Shown: positions 17,143 to 26,314, numbered from the stretch's first letter. The stretch is 64,000 nucleotides of DNA from Streptomyces sp. FIT100 (GCF_024584805.1 NZ_CP075715.1:3792526-3856525); one strand, 5' to 3'. Numbers and translations are program-made. The notes: generated by a model from the sequence alone, not told the origin.

Positions 17143-17344
17143 CTAGTGCTGTGGCCGGAAAGGTTTGCCGGGATGCTCGCGGCGTCCGGTGCGGTGCATC
17201 GCAAGGCGGAGGACCGCCCTCGTACTGGGCGTACTCGGGCGATCCGACAACGCCGCGTGGGGGCACCTCCCGTGCCCGAAGGGCTACGGGGGAGTGCCGT
17301 GCCGGGCGTCGCGAGCCGGTGAACCTTTTCGGCCACAGCACTAG
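17143..17344. mobile_element. MITE-like palindromic element A (202 bp, CTAG ends)
   Basis: Near-perfect 23-bp terminal inverted repeats (start CTAGTGCTGTGGCCGGAAAG, end its complement with one mismatch) are bounded by CTAG on both sides (17143-17146, 17341-17344). It contains the GCACCTCCCGTGCCC / GGGCTACGGGGGAGT block also found in elements B and C. No transposase. It lies between the YceI and PPOX genes. Confidence 0.75.
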
Positions 17345-17354
17345 GGTGCCGGGT

Positions 17355-17846
17355 ATGGCACCCAACATCGCGAGCAACACCCCGGTGGATCTGGAGCAGT
17401 TGCTGGAGTTCGTACGCCCCCGCCATCACGCGATCCTGCTGACGCGCCGCTCCGACGGCGCCCCGCAGGGCTCCCCGCTGACCTGCGGCGTAGACGACTC
17501 GGGCCGGATCGTCGTGTCGACGTACCCGGAGCGGGCGAAGACGCGGAACGCCAAGCGGGACGAGCGGGTGAGCGTCATCGTGCTGAGCGACGACTGGGAC
17601 GGGCCGTGGGTCCAGATCGACGGCACGGCGGAGGTCATCGACGCGCCGGACTCGGTCGAGCCGCTCGTCGAGTACTACCGCAACATCGCGGGGGAGCACC
17701 CGGACTGGGCGGAGTACCGCGAGGCGATGGTCAAGCAGGGCAAGTCCATCATCCGGATCACGCCGGTGCGGTGGGGACCGGTGGCGAAGGGCGGCTTCCC
17801 GAAGCCTGCGAAGCAGCGCGAGGGAAGTGAAGAGAGAGGGAAGTGA
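17355..17846 (+). CDS. PPOX-class F420-dependent oxidoreductase
   Basis: The 163-residue split-barrel flavin/F420-binding protein reads 'HHAILLTRRSDGAPQGSPLTCGVDDSGRIVVSTYPERAKTRN' and 'GPWVQIDGTAEVIDAPDSVEPLVEYYRNIAGEHPDW', characteristic of the actinobacterial PPOX family. It probably uses F420 rather than FMN. The substrate is unknown. ATG 17355 starts 10 bp after the MITE, so the element may supply or have displaced the promoter. The charged tail (KQREGSEERGK) is poorly conserved. Confidence 0.87.
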   Translation: MAPNIASNTPVDLEQLLEFVRPRHHAILLTRRSDGAPQGSPLTCGVDDSGRIVVSTYPERAKTRNAKRDERVSVIVLSDDWDGPWVQIDGTAEVIDAPDSVEPLVEYYRNIAGEHPDWAEYREAMVKQGKSIIRITPVRWGPVAKGGFPKPAKQREGSEERGK

Positions 17847-17946
17847 AGTGAGGGGTCCCGAGCGGCCGGCTCCGTAGGACGCGGCCACGTAGGACGCGGC
17901 CGGTCCCGCAGGGACTCGACTGGTCCCGCAAGGGTCCGGCCGGGCG

Positions 17947-18735
17947 CTACGCCCGGGCCACCATCGTCTCGATGCCCGCGATCATCAGCTCCAGCGCGTG
18001 GCCGAAGTCGCGGTCGAGCCTCTCCGCGACCGTGTCGCCGCCGCGCGCCTCCATGATCTTCTCGGCCTCTTCGAGCAGCTTCTCGCCCCCCGGAATCGCC
18101 CGCGTCGCCCCCATGGCCTCCTCGTAGAAGTCGTCGAGCGTCATCCCGGCATCGGCGCAGCGCCTTCTGAACTGCCCTTCGACCGTGCCGTGGCCGTAGA
18201 CGAACTGGAAGACGGCGGACGTCCCGGCCGTCTGCCAGTTCAGCGGGAGCCCGGTGTTGCCGATGATCCGGTGCACGGTCCCCGCGAAGGCCAGCGCGTG
18301 CGGGCCGATGTTCAGATACGTGCCGACGAGCGACGAGATCCAGGGGTGGGCGATCAGCAGGGCCCGGTACGCGGCGGCGACTCCCCGGAGCTGGTCGCGC
18401 CAGTCCGCGTCCTCCTCCGCCGGGTCGGGCAGCGGCATCTCGCCGTAGATCGAGTCGAGGGCGAGTTCGAGGAGGTCGTCCTTGGTGTCGACGTACCAGT
18501 AGACGGACATGGCGGTGACGCCCATCTCGGCGGCGAGCCTGCGCATCGAGAACTTCGCCAGCCCTTCGGCGTCGAGCAGCCGGACCGTCGCCGCGGTGAT
18601 CCTCTCCCGGTCGAGTCCGGAGGGCTGCTCGGCCCTGCGGCCCCGGGGGGCCCTGCTCTCCAGCCACACGCTCGTCACCGCAGGGCGCTTCGCGCGGTCG
18701 GCTGCCGCCACCATGGCGTCCTCCTCGTCGCTCAC
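17947..18735 (-). CDS. TetR family transcriptional regulator (TetR_C_1 type)
   Basis: The 262-residue product has N-terminal HTH 'LDAEGLAKFSMRRLAAEMGVTAMSVYWYVDTKDDLLELALD' (about residues 52-92) and a TetR_C-like ligand domain (LRGVAAAYRALLIAHPWISSLV). It is encoded 26 bp after the MFS pump on the same strand, so pump and regulator are one operon. Its likely operator is the palindrome at 20304-20361 in front of the pump. Confidence 0.92.
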   Translation of the reverse strand: MSDEEDAMVAAADRAKRPAVTSVWLESRAPRGRRAEQPSGLDRERITAATVRLLDAEGLAKFSMRRLAAEMGVTAMSVYWYVDTKDDLLELALDSIYGEMPLPDPAEEDADWRDQLRGVAAAYRALLIAHPWISSLVGTYLNIGPHALAFAGTVHRIIGNTGLPLNWQTAGTSAVFQFVYGHGTVEGQFRRRCADAGMTLDDFYEEAMGATRAIPGGEKLLEEAEKIMEARGGDTVAERLDRDFGHALELMIAGIETMVARA

Positions 18736-18761
18736 CGGGCAGAGTCCGCCCGGTCCAGATG

Positions 18762-20294
18762 CTATGCCGCCGCTCCCGCCCGCTCGGCCGGCTCAGCCCG
18801 CTCGGCCCTGCGCAGCAGCACCGCGGCCAGCGCCCCGCCGGCGAGCACCGCCGCCGCGCCGACCAGCTGGCTGGTCTGGAGGCTGGAGGCGAAGGCATCG
18901 GCGATACGCGCCTGCTCGGCCGGGTCGTGGGCGGCGGCGGCGAGCGCCGCGGGGAGCGAGGCGGCCGGGACGGCGACGAGCGCGGCGAACCGGGAGTTGA
19001 GCACGGCGCCGAGCACGGCGACACCGAGGCCGTTGCCGAACTCGGCCAGTGTGCCGTTGACGCCCGCACCGACACCCGCCTTCTCCACGGGGATGGCGCT
19101 CATGATGGCGTTGGCCAGCGCGGGCTGCGAGACCGCGACGCCCGCGCCCATCAGGAACAGGCCGAGCAGCATCCCGCCGTAGTCTCCGTCCGTGCCGCCG
19201 CCGAGGACGGCGATGGCGGCCAGTCCGCCCGACACCAGCGCCATACCGGCCAGCATCGTGAGCGGCGTCCCGAGCTTCAGCACGGCCCTGGGGCCGAGTC
19301 CTGAGACGTTGAGCACCACGATGGTGAGGGCGAACGGCGCCATGCGCAGCCCGGCCTCCAGCGGCTCGTAGCCGAGCACGAACTGGAGGTGCTGGGTGAG
19401 CAGGAAGATCGAGCCGCCCATGCCGAAGACGACGAGCAGCGCGCCGGCGACCGCGCCGACGAACCGCTGGTTGCGGAAGAAGCGCATGTCGAGCATGGGG
19501 TAGGGGATGCGCAGCTCCCAGAAGGCGAACGCGCCGAGGACGGCGGCACCGACGGCGGCCGGGACCAGCACGTCGGCGGAGAGCCAGCCGTGCTCGGGCC
19601 CGGAGATGATCGCGTACACGACGGCCGACATGCCGATCGTGGAGAGCAGCGCGCCGAGCAGGTCGGGCCGGTCGCCCTGGGGGTTCTTCGACTCGGGGAC
19701 GAGCTTCAGGACGGCGGCCAGGCCGATGACCGCGACCGGGAGGTTGATCAGGAAGATCATGCCCCACCAGAAGTGTTCGAGGATGACGCCGCCGATGAGC
19801 GGTCCCGCGGCGAAGCCCAGCGAACTGACAGTCGCCCAGAGCGCGATCGCCCTGACCCGCTCCTTCTCGTCGAAGATCTGCATGACCACGGCGAGGGTGG
19901 TCGTCATCAGGAGCGCGCCGCCGACACCCATGCCCGCGCGGGCGGCGATGAGCTGCCCGGAGTCCTGGGCGAGCCCCGCGGCGAGCGAACCGAGCCCGAA
20001 GAGGGCGAGCCCGATGGCGAGCATCTTCTTGCGGCCGTAGCGGTCGGCGGCGTTGCCCGCGGTGAGCAGCAGGCCCGACTGGACGAGCGAGTACGCGTTG
20101 ATCATCCACTGGATGTCGGCGGTGGTGGCGTCGAGCTCCCGGGTGAGGGAGGGGATCGCGACGCTGAGGACGGTGTTGTCGAGCAGCACCGTGAGCTGGG
20201 CCAGGCAGATCACGCCGAGGATCAGCCAGCGCTGCGGGTGGCTGCCGGCGGGGGTGTGCTCCGCCGGCTGGTTGTCCGTGGTCGTGGCCGTCAC
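18762..20294 (-). CDS. DHA2-family MFS transporter (14 TM efflux pump)
   Basis: The 510-residue product starts with 'LTVLLDNTVLSVAIPSLTREL' (TM1 motif D1), then motif A 'GNAADRYGRKKMLAIG' and motif C 'GFAAGPLIGGVILEHFWWG', typical of EmrB/QacA-type antiporters. The second half has 'GVGAGVNGTLAEFGNGLGVA'. GTG 20294 is chosen because AAGGAG lies 5 nt upstream. The longer frame upstream runs through the operator. It exports an unknown, probably hydrophobic compound and is controlled by the following TetR. Confidence 0.92.
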   Translation of the reverse strand: MTATTTDNQPAEHTPAGSHPQRWLILGVICLAQLTVLLDNTVLSVAIPSLTRELDATTADIQWMINAYSLVQSGLLLTAGNAADRYGRKKMLAIGLALFGLGSLAAGLAQDSGQLIAARAGMGVGGALLMTTTLAVVMQIFDEKERVRAIALWATVSSLGFAAGPLIGGVILEHFWWGMIFLINLPVAVIGLAAVLKLVPESKNPQGDRPDLLGALLSTIGMSAVVYAIISGPEHGWLSADVLVPAAVGAAVLGAFAFWELRIPYPMLDMRFFRNQRFVGAVAGALLVVFGMGGSIFLLTQHLQFVLGYEPLEAGLRMAPFALTIVVLNVSGLGPRAVLKLGTPLTMLAGMALVSGGLAAIAVLGGGTDGDYGGMLLGLFLMGAGVAVSQPALANAIMSAIPVEKAGVGAGVNGTLAEFGNGLGVAVLGAVLNSRFAALVAVPAASLPAALAAAAHDPAEQARIADAFASSLQTSQLVGAAAVLAGGALAAVLLRRAERAEPAERAGAAA

Positions 20295-20303
20295 GACGGC
20301 TCC

Positions 20304-20361
20304 TTGTACGGTGTACGGGATGCGGTCTCGTACACCGTACAAGGATTTCTTGTACGGTGTA
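20304..20361. promoter_or_regulatory. TetR operator cluster: three half-sites forming two overlapping palindromes
   Basis: TTGTACGGTGTACG (20304-20317) is the exact complement of CGTACACCGTACAA (20329-20342) with an 11-bp spacer. A third half-site CTTGTACGGTGTA (20349-20361) pairs with the second around a 5-bp centre. The cluster overlaps the ribosome site/promoter of the MFS gene and abuts the 3' end of the PMT gene. Confidence 0.8.
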
Positions 20362-20366
20362 GAGGA

Positions 20367-22589
20367 TTACTGCCCGGCAGCCGTCAAGTCGTAGAGGGTG
20401 GTGCCGCCCACGGTGATCCGGGTGAAGTTCTCCTCGACCCAGGCGGAGATCTCGCTGCTGGTGCCCCCGCCGGGGCCGCCGCCCTGGCCGGCGCCCTCGC
20501 CACCGCCCTGGCCGCCGCCCTGGCCGCCGCTCGCGATGAAGTAGTGGATCTTCCCTGTGGCGACGTACTGCTTGAACTGGGCGAGGGTCGGGGACGGGTC
20601 ACTGCCGTTGAAGCCTCCGATCGCCATCACCGGCAGCCCGGTGGCGAGCTGGTGACTCGCGGCGTTCTGGGAGCCGACGGCGGCTGCGGCCCAGGTGAAG
20701 TCGGAGGCGTTCCGCTTGAGCTCGGCCGCGACCGCGGTGCTGACGTCGGGCCCGTTGAGGAGTCCGCCCATGCCGCCGGTGCCGGCGGGGCGTTCGACCG
20801 CGCCCTGGCCGGGCGCCTGACCTCGACCCTGGCCCTGGCCCATGGGAGGCATCTGGCCCTGGCCCTGGCCCTGGCCCTGGCCCTGGGAGGGTGCCTGCCC
20901 CTGGCCCATGCCGGGCGGCATCATGCGCGCCCCGCCGCCACCCCCGGGGCGTCCGCCGCCGCCCGGACCGCCCCGTGTCGACGCCGGACCCGCCGTCACG
21001 ATCGAGCCCTGGTGTCCGGTGTCCACCGTGGAGAGGGTGTACGCGACCGGCCCGGCGACCGCCGCGGCCAGACCGAGGCCCGCCGCACCGAGGGCGAGCC
21101 GCCCCGCGAACGGCAGCCCGATCGCCGCCATGAGCCCGCAGACCAGCACCGCCGTGCCCAGCCAGGGCACGAAGTCCTGCGCGCGCCCCAGCAGTACGTA
21201 CGCCCAGACCGCCGTCGCCGCCGCCGCGGCCGCCAGCGCCGCGCGGGCCGCGATGTGCGCGCGCTCCTCCCACAGCACGGTGGCGCCCATGCCGACGAGG
21301 GCGGCGATGTACGGGGCGAGGGCGACCGTGTAGTACTCGTGGAAGATTCCGGCCATGAAGCTGAAGACCGCGAGGGTCGTCAGCAGCGAACCGCCCCACA
21401 CGAGGAAGGCGGCGCGTGCCGTGTCCGTCCTCCTGGCCCTCCGGGTGACGACCAGCCCGGCGACCAGCAGGAGCAGCGCGGCGGGCAGCAGCCAGGAGAT
21501 CTGGCCGCCGACGCTGTCGCCGAACATCCGCCCGATACCGGTCTCGCCCCAGCCGCCGCCCTGCCGGCCACCGCCGCCACCGCCACCGCCACCGCCACCA
21601 CCACCGACGCTGCCGGTCTCGTTGCCGTTGATCCTCCCGAGGCCGTTGTAGCCGAAGGTGAGCTCCAGGAAGCTGTTGTTCTGCGACCCGCCGATGTACG
21701 GGCGTGAGGAGGCGGGCCACAGCTCGACGATCGCCACCCACCAGCCGCCGGACACGATCAGCGCGACGCCCGCGAGGGCGAGTTGGCCGAGCCGTCGGCG
21801 TACCGTCGTGGGCGCGCACACCGCGTGGACGAGCGCGAGCGGCGGCAGGATCAGGAACGCCTGGAGCGTCTTGGTCAGGAACGCGAACCCGACGGCGACG
21901 CCCGCCCACACCAGCCACTTCGTCCGCGCGCCTTCGAGCGCGCGCAGCACGCAGTAGACGGTGACGGTCATCAGCAGCGTGAGCAGCGCGTCAGGGTTGT
22001 TGAACCGGAACATCAGCGCGGCGACCGGCGTGCACGCAAGCACCGCCCCCGCGATCAGCCCGGCGGCGGCGCTGAACCGCCTGCGCACCGCCGCGTACAC
22101 GACGGCGACCGTCGCCACGCCCATCAGCGCCTCGGGCACGAGGATCTGCCACGAGCCGAGTCCGAAGAGGCGCACCGACAGGGCCATCGGCCACAGCGCG
22201 GCGGGCGGCTTGTCGACGGTGATGGAGTTCGCCGCGTCCGACGAGCCGAAGAAGAACGCCTTCCAGCTCTCACTGCCGGCCTGAACGGCGGCTGAGTAGA
22301 AGGAGTTGGCGTATCCGGAGGCGCTGAGGTCGTAGAGGTACAGCATCCCGGTGAGCACGAGCAGCCCGAGGAACGCGGGCCGCACCCACGCGGCGTCCTC
22401 GGTCCGCCCCCGCCACCACCGTGTGCCCCATCCAGCGCGATGTCGCGCACCGGGCGCACCGGGCGCGCCGGCCGCCGTCTCGGCAGGCCCGCCGGCAAGC
22501 GTGTCAGCGGGCGTCTCAGTAGGCGAGTCAGCAGGCGGCTCGGCCACGGGTGGCAGGCCGGTGGGCCGAGCGTGTGGAGTCGTCGTCAT
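20367..22589 (-). CDS. ArnT/PMT-like glycosyltransferase (GT-C fold, Gly-rich)
   Basis: The 740-residue multispanning protein has a Pro/Ala cytosolic N-terminus, TM helices from about residue 70, luminal 'ITVDKPPAALWPMALSVRLFG' (the DKPP motif of ArnT/PMT enzymes) and 'FRFNNPDALLTLLMTV'. A 13-Gly stretch and a Gly-Gln/Met-rich exterior insert (about 575-640) precede a C-terminal extracytoplasmic domain 'LPVMAIGGFNGSDPSPTLAQFK'. It transfers sugars from a polyprenyl-phosphate donor to an outer acceptor. The upstream GT2-GtrA gene, overlapping by 4 nt, probably makes and flips that donor. Confidence 0.9.
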   Translation of the reverse strand: MTTTPHARPTGLPPVAEPPADSPTETPADTLAGGPAETAAGAPGAPGARHRAGWGTRWWRGRTEDAAWVRPAFLGLLVLTGMLYLYDLSASGYANSFYSAAVQAGSESWKAFFFGSSDAANSITVDKPPAALWPMALSVRLFGLGSWQILVPEALMGVATVAVVYAAVRRRFSAAAGLIAGAVLACTPVAALMFRFNNPDALLTLLMTVTVYCVLRALEGARTKWLVWAGVAVGFAFLTKTLQAFLILPPLALVHAVCAPTTVRRRLGQLALAGVALIVSGGWWVAIVELWPASSRPYIGGSQNNSFLELTFGYNGLGRINGNETGSVGGGGGGGGGGGGGRQGGGWGETGIGRMFGDSVGGQISWLLPAALLLLVAGLVVTRRARRTDTARAAFLVWGGSLLTTLAVFSFMAGIFHEYYTVALAPYIAALVGMGATVLWEERAHIAARAALAAAAAATAVWAYVLLGRAQDFVPWLGTAVLVCGLMAAIGLPFAGRLALGAAGLGLAAAVAGPVAYTLSTVDTGHQGSIVTAGPASTRGGPGGGGRPGGGGGARMMPPGMGQGQAPSQGQGQGQGQGQMPPMGQGQGRGQAPGQGAVERPAGTGGMGGLLNGPDVSTAVAAELKRNASDFTWAAAAVGSQNAASHQLATGLPVMAIGGFNGSDPSPTLAQFKQYVATGKIHYFIASGGQGGGQGGGEGAGQGGGPGGGTSSEISAWVEENFTRITVGGTTLYDLTAAGQ
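20830..20895 (-). repeat. Gly-Gln microsatellite (CCCTGG units) in the PMT gene
   Basis: Repeated 6-bp CCCTGG/CCAGGG units encode alternating Gly-Gln, interrupted by Met-Pro-Pro. A second low-complexity tract at about 21564-21606 encodes 13 glycines (GGT/GGC). Both fall in predicted exterior loops and vary without breaking the frame. Confidence 0.8.
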
Positions 22590-23923
22590 CGTCCGGTCCT
22601 CGTCGTGGTGGTCATGGCCGCGGTCGGCTCGCCGTCGAAGGGGACGGCGCCCGGCGCCGGGCCGGCGGCAGGGGTGTCGCCGCGCTGGTCCGGGAAGACC
22701 CAGGCGCGGAAGAGCAGGAAGCGCAGCACCGTCGCCGCGAGGTTGGCGACGATCAGGACCGCCAGCTCCGCGCCGTGGGACGGTTCGCCGTACGCGGCGG
22801 CGTCGAGGGCGGCGAGGGAGCCGCTCGTCAGGGCGAGTCCGATCGCGAAGACCACCAGCCCCTGGGCCTGGTGGCGGACCGCGCGCTCACGGCCGCGGAC
22901 GCCGAAGGTGAGCCGGCGGTTGGCCGCGGTGTTGGCGACCGCCGAGACCAGCAGCGCCGCCGCGTTCGCCGCCTGCGGCCCGACGCCCGCCCGGAAGGCG
23001 GAGTACAGCAGCAGGTAGAAGAGCGTGGACAGCGCGCCGACCACGCAGAAGCCGACGAGTTGCCGGGCGAGCCCGCCCGGCACTCCGCTCAGCCGCCGGT
23101 CCCTCGGATCGTCGCCGAACGGCCGGGCGAGCCGGTCCAGCGGCAGCGCGCCGACGGCCAGCGCCCGCCCCACCCGCCATACTCCTTTGAGGTCCTCGAC
23201 CGCCGTACGCACGAGGTGCACCGACGAGTCGGGGTCGTCGACCCAGTCCACCGGCACCTCGTGGATCCGCAGGCCCGCCCGCTCCGCGAGGACCAGCAGC
23301 TCCGTGTCGAAGAACCACCCGGTGTCCTCGACCATCGGAAGCAGCCGCTCCGCCACATCACGCCGTATCGCCTTGAACCCGCACTGAGCGTCCGAGAAGC
23401 GCGCCGCCAGGGACCCGCGCAGGATGAGGTTGTAGGCGCGCGAGACGAACTCCCGCTTCGGGCCCCGCACCACGCGCGACGCGCGGGCCAGCCGGGACCC
23501 GATCGCCAGGTCCGAGTGCCCGGAGATCAGCGGTGCGACCAGCGGCAGCAGGGCGTTGAGATCGGTGGACAGGTCCACGTCCATGTACGCGAGCACGGGC
23601 GCGTCGGACGCGCCCCACGCGGTCCGCAACGCCCGCCCGCGCCCCTTCTCCTCCAGCCGGTAGGCCCGTACCGCCGGGAAAGCCGCGGCGAGCGCCGCCG
23701 CCACCTCCGGCGTGCGGTCCGTACTCGCGTTGTCCGCGACGGTGATCCGGAAGGTGTACGGGAACGTGCGCGCCAGATGGCCGTGGAGCCGCCGCACGCA
23801 CGGCTCCAGGTCCTTCTCCTCGTTGTGGACGGGAATGACGACGTCGAGTACGGGCCTGCCCGCCATGCTCGCGGGCAGATGCTCCCGCGTCGGCAAGGTG
23901 CCCGCTGCAGTGTCGGTTCGCAT
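22586..23923 (-). CDS. GT2 dolichol-phosphate-mannose-synthase-like glycosyltransferase fused to GtrA-like flippase domain
   Basis: 445 residues. The N-terminal GT2 domain has 'LDVVIPVHNEEKDLEPCVRRL', the DxD region 'AYMDVDLSTDL' and 'DAQCGFKAIRRDVAERL'. The C-terminal four-helix GtrA domain starts at about residue 300 (RQLVGFCVVGALSTLFYLLLY). It should make a polyprenyl-phosphate sugar and help present it outside for the PMT enzyme. ATG 23923 is taken as the start because the frame upstream runs into the sensor kinase gene. The stop overlaps the PMT start (ATGA). Confidence 0.9.
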   Translation of the reverse strand: MRTDTAAGTLPTREHLPASMAGRPVLDVVIPVHNEEKDLEPCVRRLHGHLARTFPYTFRITVADNASTDRTPEVAAALAAAFPAVRAYRLEEKGRGRALRTAWGASDAPVLAYMDVDLSTDLNALLPLVAPLISGHSDLAIGSRLARASRVVRGPKREFVSRAYNLILRGSLAARFSDAQCGFKAIRRDVAERLLPMVEDTGWFFDTELLVLAERAGLRIHEVPVDWVDDPDSSVHLVRTAVEDLKGVWRVGRALAVGALPLDRLARPFGDDPRDRRLSGVPGGLARQLVGFCVVGALSTLFYLLLYSAFRAGVGPQAANAAALLVSAVANTAANRRLTFGVRGRERAVRHQAQGLVVFAIGLALTSGSLAALDAAAYGEPSHGAELAVLIVANLAATVLRFLLFRAWVFPDQRGDTPAAGPAPGAVPFDGEPTAAMTTTTRTGR

Positions 23924-23948
23924 GCCCCGACTCTCACCGGGCCGGCTG

Positions 23949-25568
23949 TCACGCCTGTGTGGTGAGCCTGTGCCCCGCCTGTGAGTCGTGCGAGCCGTGT
24001 GGTTCGCGCGGATCGCGTGAGCCGTACGAGTCGAGCGAGCCGTGTGAGTCGAACGAGCCGGGCGAGCCGTGTGAGTCGGGTGAGCCCGCCGGCAGTCGTA
24101 CGGAGAAGACCGTGCGGCCCGGCACGCTCTCCACGCCCACCGCCCCGCCGTGCGCGGCGACGACGGCCTGCACGATCGCGAGCCCCAGCCCGGTGCTCCC
24201 CGCGTGGCGCGAGCGCGACGCGTCCCCGCGCGCGAAGCGTTCGAAGACATGCGGAAGCAGCGCCGGCGGGATGCCCGGGCCGTCGTCCCTGATCTCGACC
24301 ACGACCGATGGCCCCTGCCGCCGGATCCCCGCGGTCACGGTCGTCCCCGGCGGGGTATGCGTACGGGCGTTCCCCAGCAGATTGACCAGCACCTGGTGGA
24401 GCCGGGCCCCGTCGCCCCGTACGGTCACCGGCTCGTCCGGCAGCTCCAGCCGCCACACCCGGTCCCGCCCGGCGACGCGGGCATCGCCGACCGCGTCCAC
24501 GACGAGCAGGGACAGGTCCGTGCTCTCGTACGACAGCGGGCGTCCTGCGTCGAGCCGTGCGAGCAGCAGCAGGTCCTCCACAAGACCGGTCATCCGGTCC
24601 GCTTCCGCCTCGATCCGCCCGAGCGCGTGCCGGGTGTCGGGCGCTGCCGCTTCCCGGCCGCGGCGGGTGAGTTCGGCGTACCCGCGGATCGACGCCAGCG
24701 GTGTGCGCAGCTCATGGCTGGCGTCCGCGACGAACTGCCGCACCCGCGTCTCGCTCTCCTGCCGCGCGTGCAGCGCGGAGTGGACGTGGTCGAGCATCCG
24801 GTTCAGCGCGGCCCCGACCTGCCCGACCTCCGTGCGCGGATCGGCCTCCGCGTCCGGCACGCGCTCGTGCAGGGCCACCTCCCCGCTGTGCAGGCGGAGT
24901 TCGGAGACCCGGGTCGCGGTCGCGGCGACGCGCCGCAGCGGCCGCAGCGCCATCCCGACGAGCACACCGCCCGCGAGGCCGGCGGCGACGAGACCGGCCC
25001 CGGTCACGCACAGCTCGACGACGACGAGCGTGCCGATGGTGCTGTGCACCTCGGCGAGCGGAACACCGACCAGGAACGCGCCGTCGTCGCCCGCCGTGTA
25101 CTCGGCCCGGTAGTCGCCGAGCCCCGGCAACTCCACGGTGTGCGGGCGCCCGTCGCGCGGGACGGCTGCCAGCGCCGCCGCCTCCGCCCCCGCCAGCGCG
25201 CGGTCCGTGACCTCGGGACGCCCGTCCGTGTCCTGCCGGGTGGAGACGCGGCCGCGGTCGAGCGTGCCGTCGGCGGCCACTTCCGCACCGACCGTGCCCA
25301 GCGGCGCACCGCCGCCGGTCACGAAGCGCAGCGGATCGCCCGGCGGCGGACCCACATCGCGCACGCCCGGAGGCGGCCCCGCCGCCCGCAGCGCCAGCTC
25401 GTGCAGCTGCTCGTCCTTCTGCCCGTACAGATAGCTGCGCAGCGCGACCGTCGTGACGGTGCCGATCACCGCCGCGACGACGGCGATCAGCGCCACCGCG
25501 GACACGACGAGCCGTGTCCGCAGCGACCACTTCCTGCCCGGGCGCTCAGGGGGTGCCCGGTGGATCAC
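23949..25568 (-). CDS. sensor histidine kinase
   Basis: The 539-residue product has TM1 at about 18-42, an extracytoplasmic sensor domain about 45-170, TM2 about 175-205 and a HAMP (LRPLRRVAATATRVSEL). HisKA 'VADASHELRTPLASIRGYAEL' (phospho-His about residue 290) is followed by HATPase with N box 'LVNLLGNARTH', G1 'DDGPGIPP' and G2 'GSTGLGLAIV'. The last ~45 residues are a degenerate Ser/His/Asp/Gly repeat (GSFDSHGSLDSYGS). Its GTG overlaps the response-regulator stop by 4 nt. Downstream glycosyltransferases are 25 bp away, so all four are probably co-transcribed. Confidence 0.94.
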   Translation of the reverse strand: MIHRAPPERPGRKWSLRTRLVVSAVALIAVVAAVIGTVTTVALRSYLYGQKDEQLHELALRAAGPPPGVRDVGPPPGDPLRFVTGGGAPLGTVGAEVAADGTLDRGRVSTRQDTDGRPEVTDRALAGAEAAALAAVPRDGRPHTVELPGLGDYRAEYTAGDDGAFLVGVPLAEVHSTIGTLVVVELCVTGAGLVAAGLAGGVLVGMALRPLRRVAATATRVSELRLHSGEVALHERVPDAEADPRTEVGQVGAALNRMLDHVHSALHARQESETRVRQFVADASHELRTPLASIRGYAELTRRGREAAAPDTRHALGRIEAEADRMTGLVEDLLLLARLDAGRPLSYESTDLSLLVVDAVGDARVAGRDRVWRLELPDEPVTVRGDGARLHQVLVNLLGNARTHTPPGTTVTAGIRRQGPSVVVEIRDDGPGIPPALLPHVFERFARGDASRSRHAGSTGLGLAIVQAVVAAHGGAVGVESVPGRTVFSVRLPAGSPDSHGSPGSFDSHGSLDSYGSRDPREPHGSHDSQAGHRLTTQA

Positions 25569-26314
25569 CCCTGCTCACCGGGTTTGATCAGATACCCCGC
25601 TCCCCGCCTGGTGTGGATCATCGGCGACCGGCCGGCGTCGATCTTCCGCCGCAGGTACGAGATGTAGAGCTCGACGACATTGGCCTGGCCGCCGAAGTCG
25701 TACGACCACACGCGGTCCAGGATCTGCGCCTTGCTGAGCACGCGGCGCGGATTGCGCATCAGATAGCGCAGCAGCTCGAACTCGGTCGCGGTGAGATGGA
25801 TCGACACACCACCCCTGGTCACCTCGTGGCTGTCCTCGTCGAGCGTCAGGTCCCCGACGACGAGCAGCGACTCGCTGCGTACGGCGGCGGCCGCACCCGA
25901 GCGACGGATCAGCCCGCGCAGCCGGGCGACGACCTCCTCCAGGCTGAACGGCTTGGTGACGTAGTCGTCGCCGCCCGCCGTCAGCCCGGCGATCCGGTCC
26001 TCGACGGCGTCCTTCGCGGTCAGGAACAGCACGGGCACGTCCGGGAGTTCGCGCCGCAGCCGGCTGAGGACGGCGAGCCCGTCCATGTCGGGCAGCATCA
26101 TGTCCAGGATGACGGCGTCGGGCCGGAAGTCGCGCGCCGAGCGCACGGCGCCCGCGCCGTCCCCCGCGCTGCGCACCTGCCACCCCTCGTAGCGCAGCGC
26201 CATCGAGAGCAACTCGGTGAGGGACGCCTCGTCGTCCACGACGAGCACGCGGACGGGGCCGCCGTCCGGCCTGCGCAGATCCGTACGTCCTTGGGGAGAG
26301 GTCGTCGTCGTCAT
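25565..26314 (-). CDS. OmpR/PhoB-family response regulator
   Basis: The 249-residue product's receiver domain holds the acidic pair 'VVDDEAS', phospho-Asp in 'VILDMMLPDMDG' (about residue 70), Thr in 'LFLTAKD' and Lys in 'TKPFSLEE'. The winged-helix output has 'LTATEFELLRYLMRNPRRVLSKAQIL' and 'NVVELYISYLRRKID...TRRGAGY'. First gene of the two-component/glycosyltransferase unit. The target promoters are not evident. Confidence 0.95.
   Translation of the reverse strand: MTTTTSPQGRTDLRRPDGGPVRVLVVDDEASLTELLSMALRYEGWQVRSAGDGAGAVRSARDFRPDAVILDMMLPDMDGLAVLSRLRRELPDVPVLFLTAKDAVEDRIAGLTAGGDDYVTKPFSLEEVVARLRGLIRRSGAAAAVRSESLLVVGDLTLDEDSHEVTRGGVSIHLTATEFELLRYLMRNPRRVLSKAQILDRVWSYDFGGQANVVELYISYLRRKIDAGRSPMIHTRRGAGYLIKPGEQG

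Noticed and set aside
20830..20895. Regular short repeats as a CRISPR array
   Set aside because: 6-bp units inside a coding frame with no spacers. No CRISPR repeat or cas gene occurs anywhere in the window.
19389..21707. 772-aa plus-strand open frame across the MFS/PMT genes
   Set aside because: Runs antisense over two well-supported genes and the operator between them; low-complexity product.
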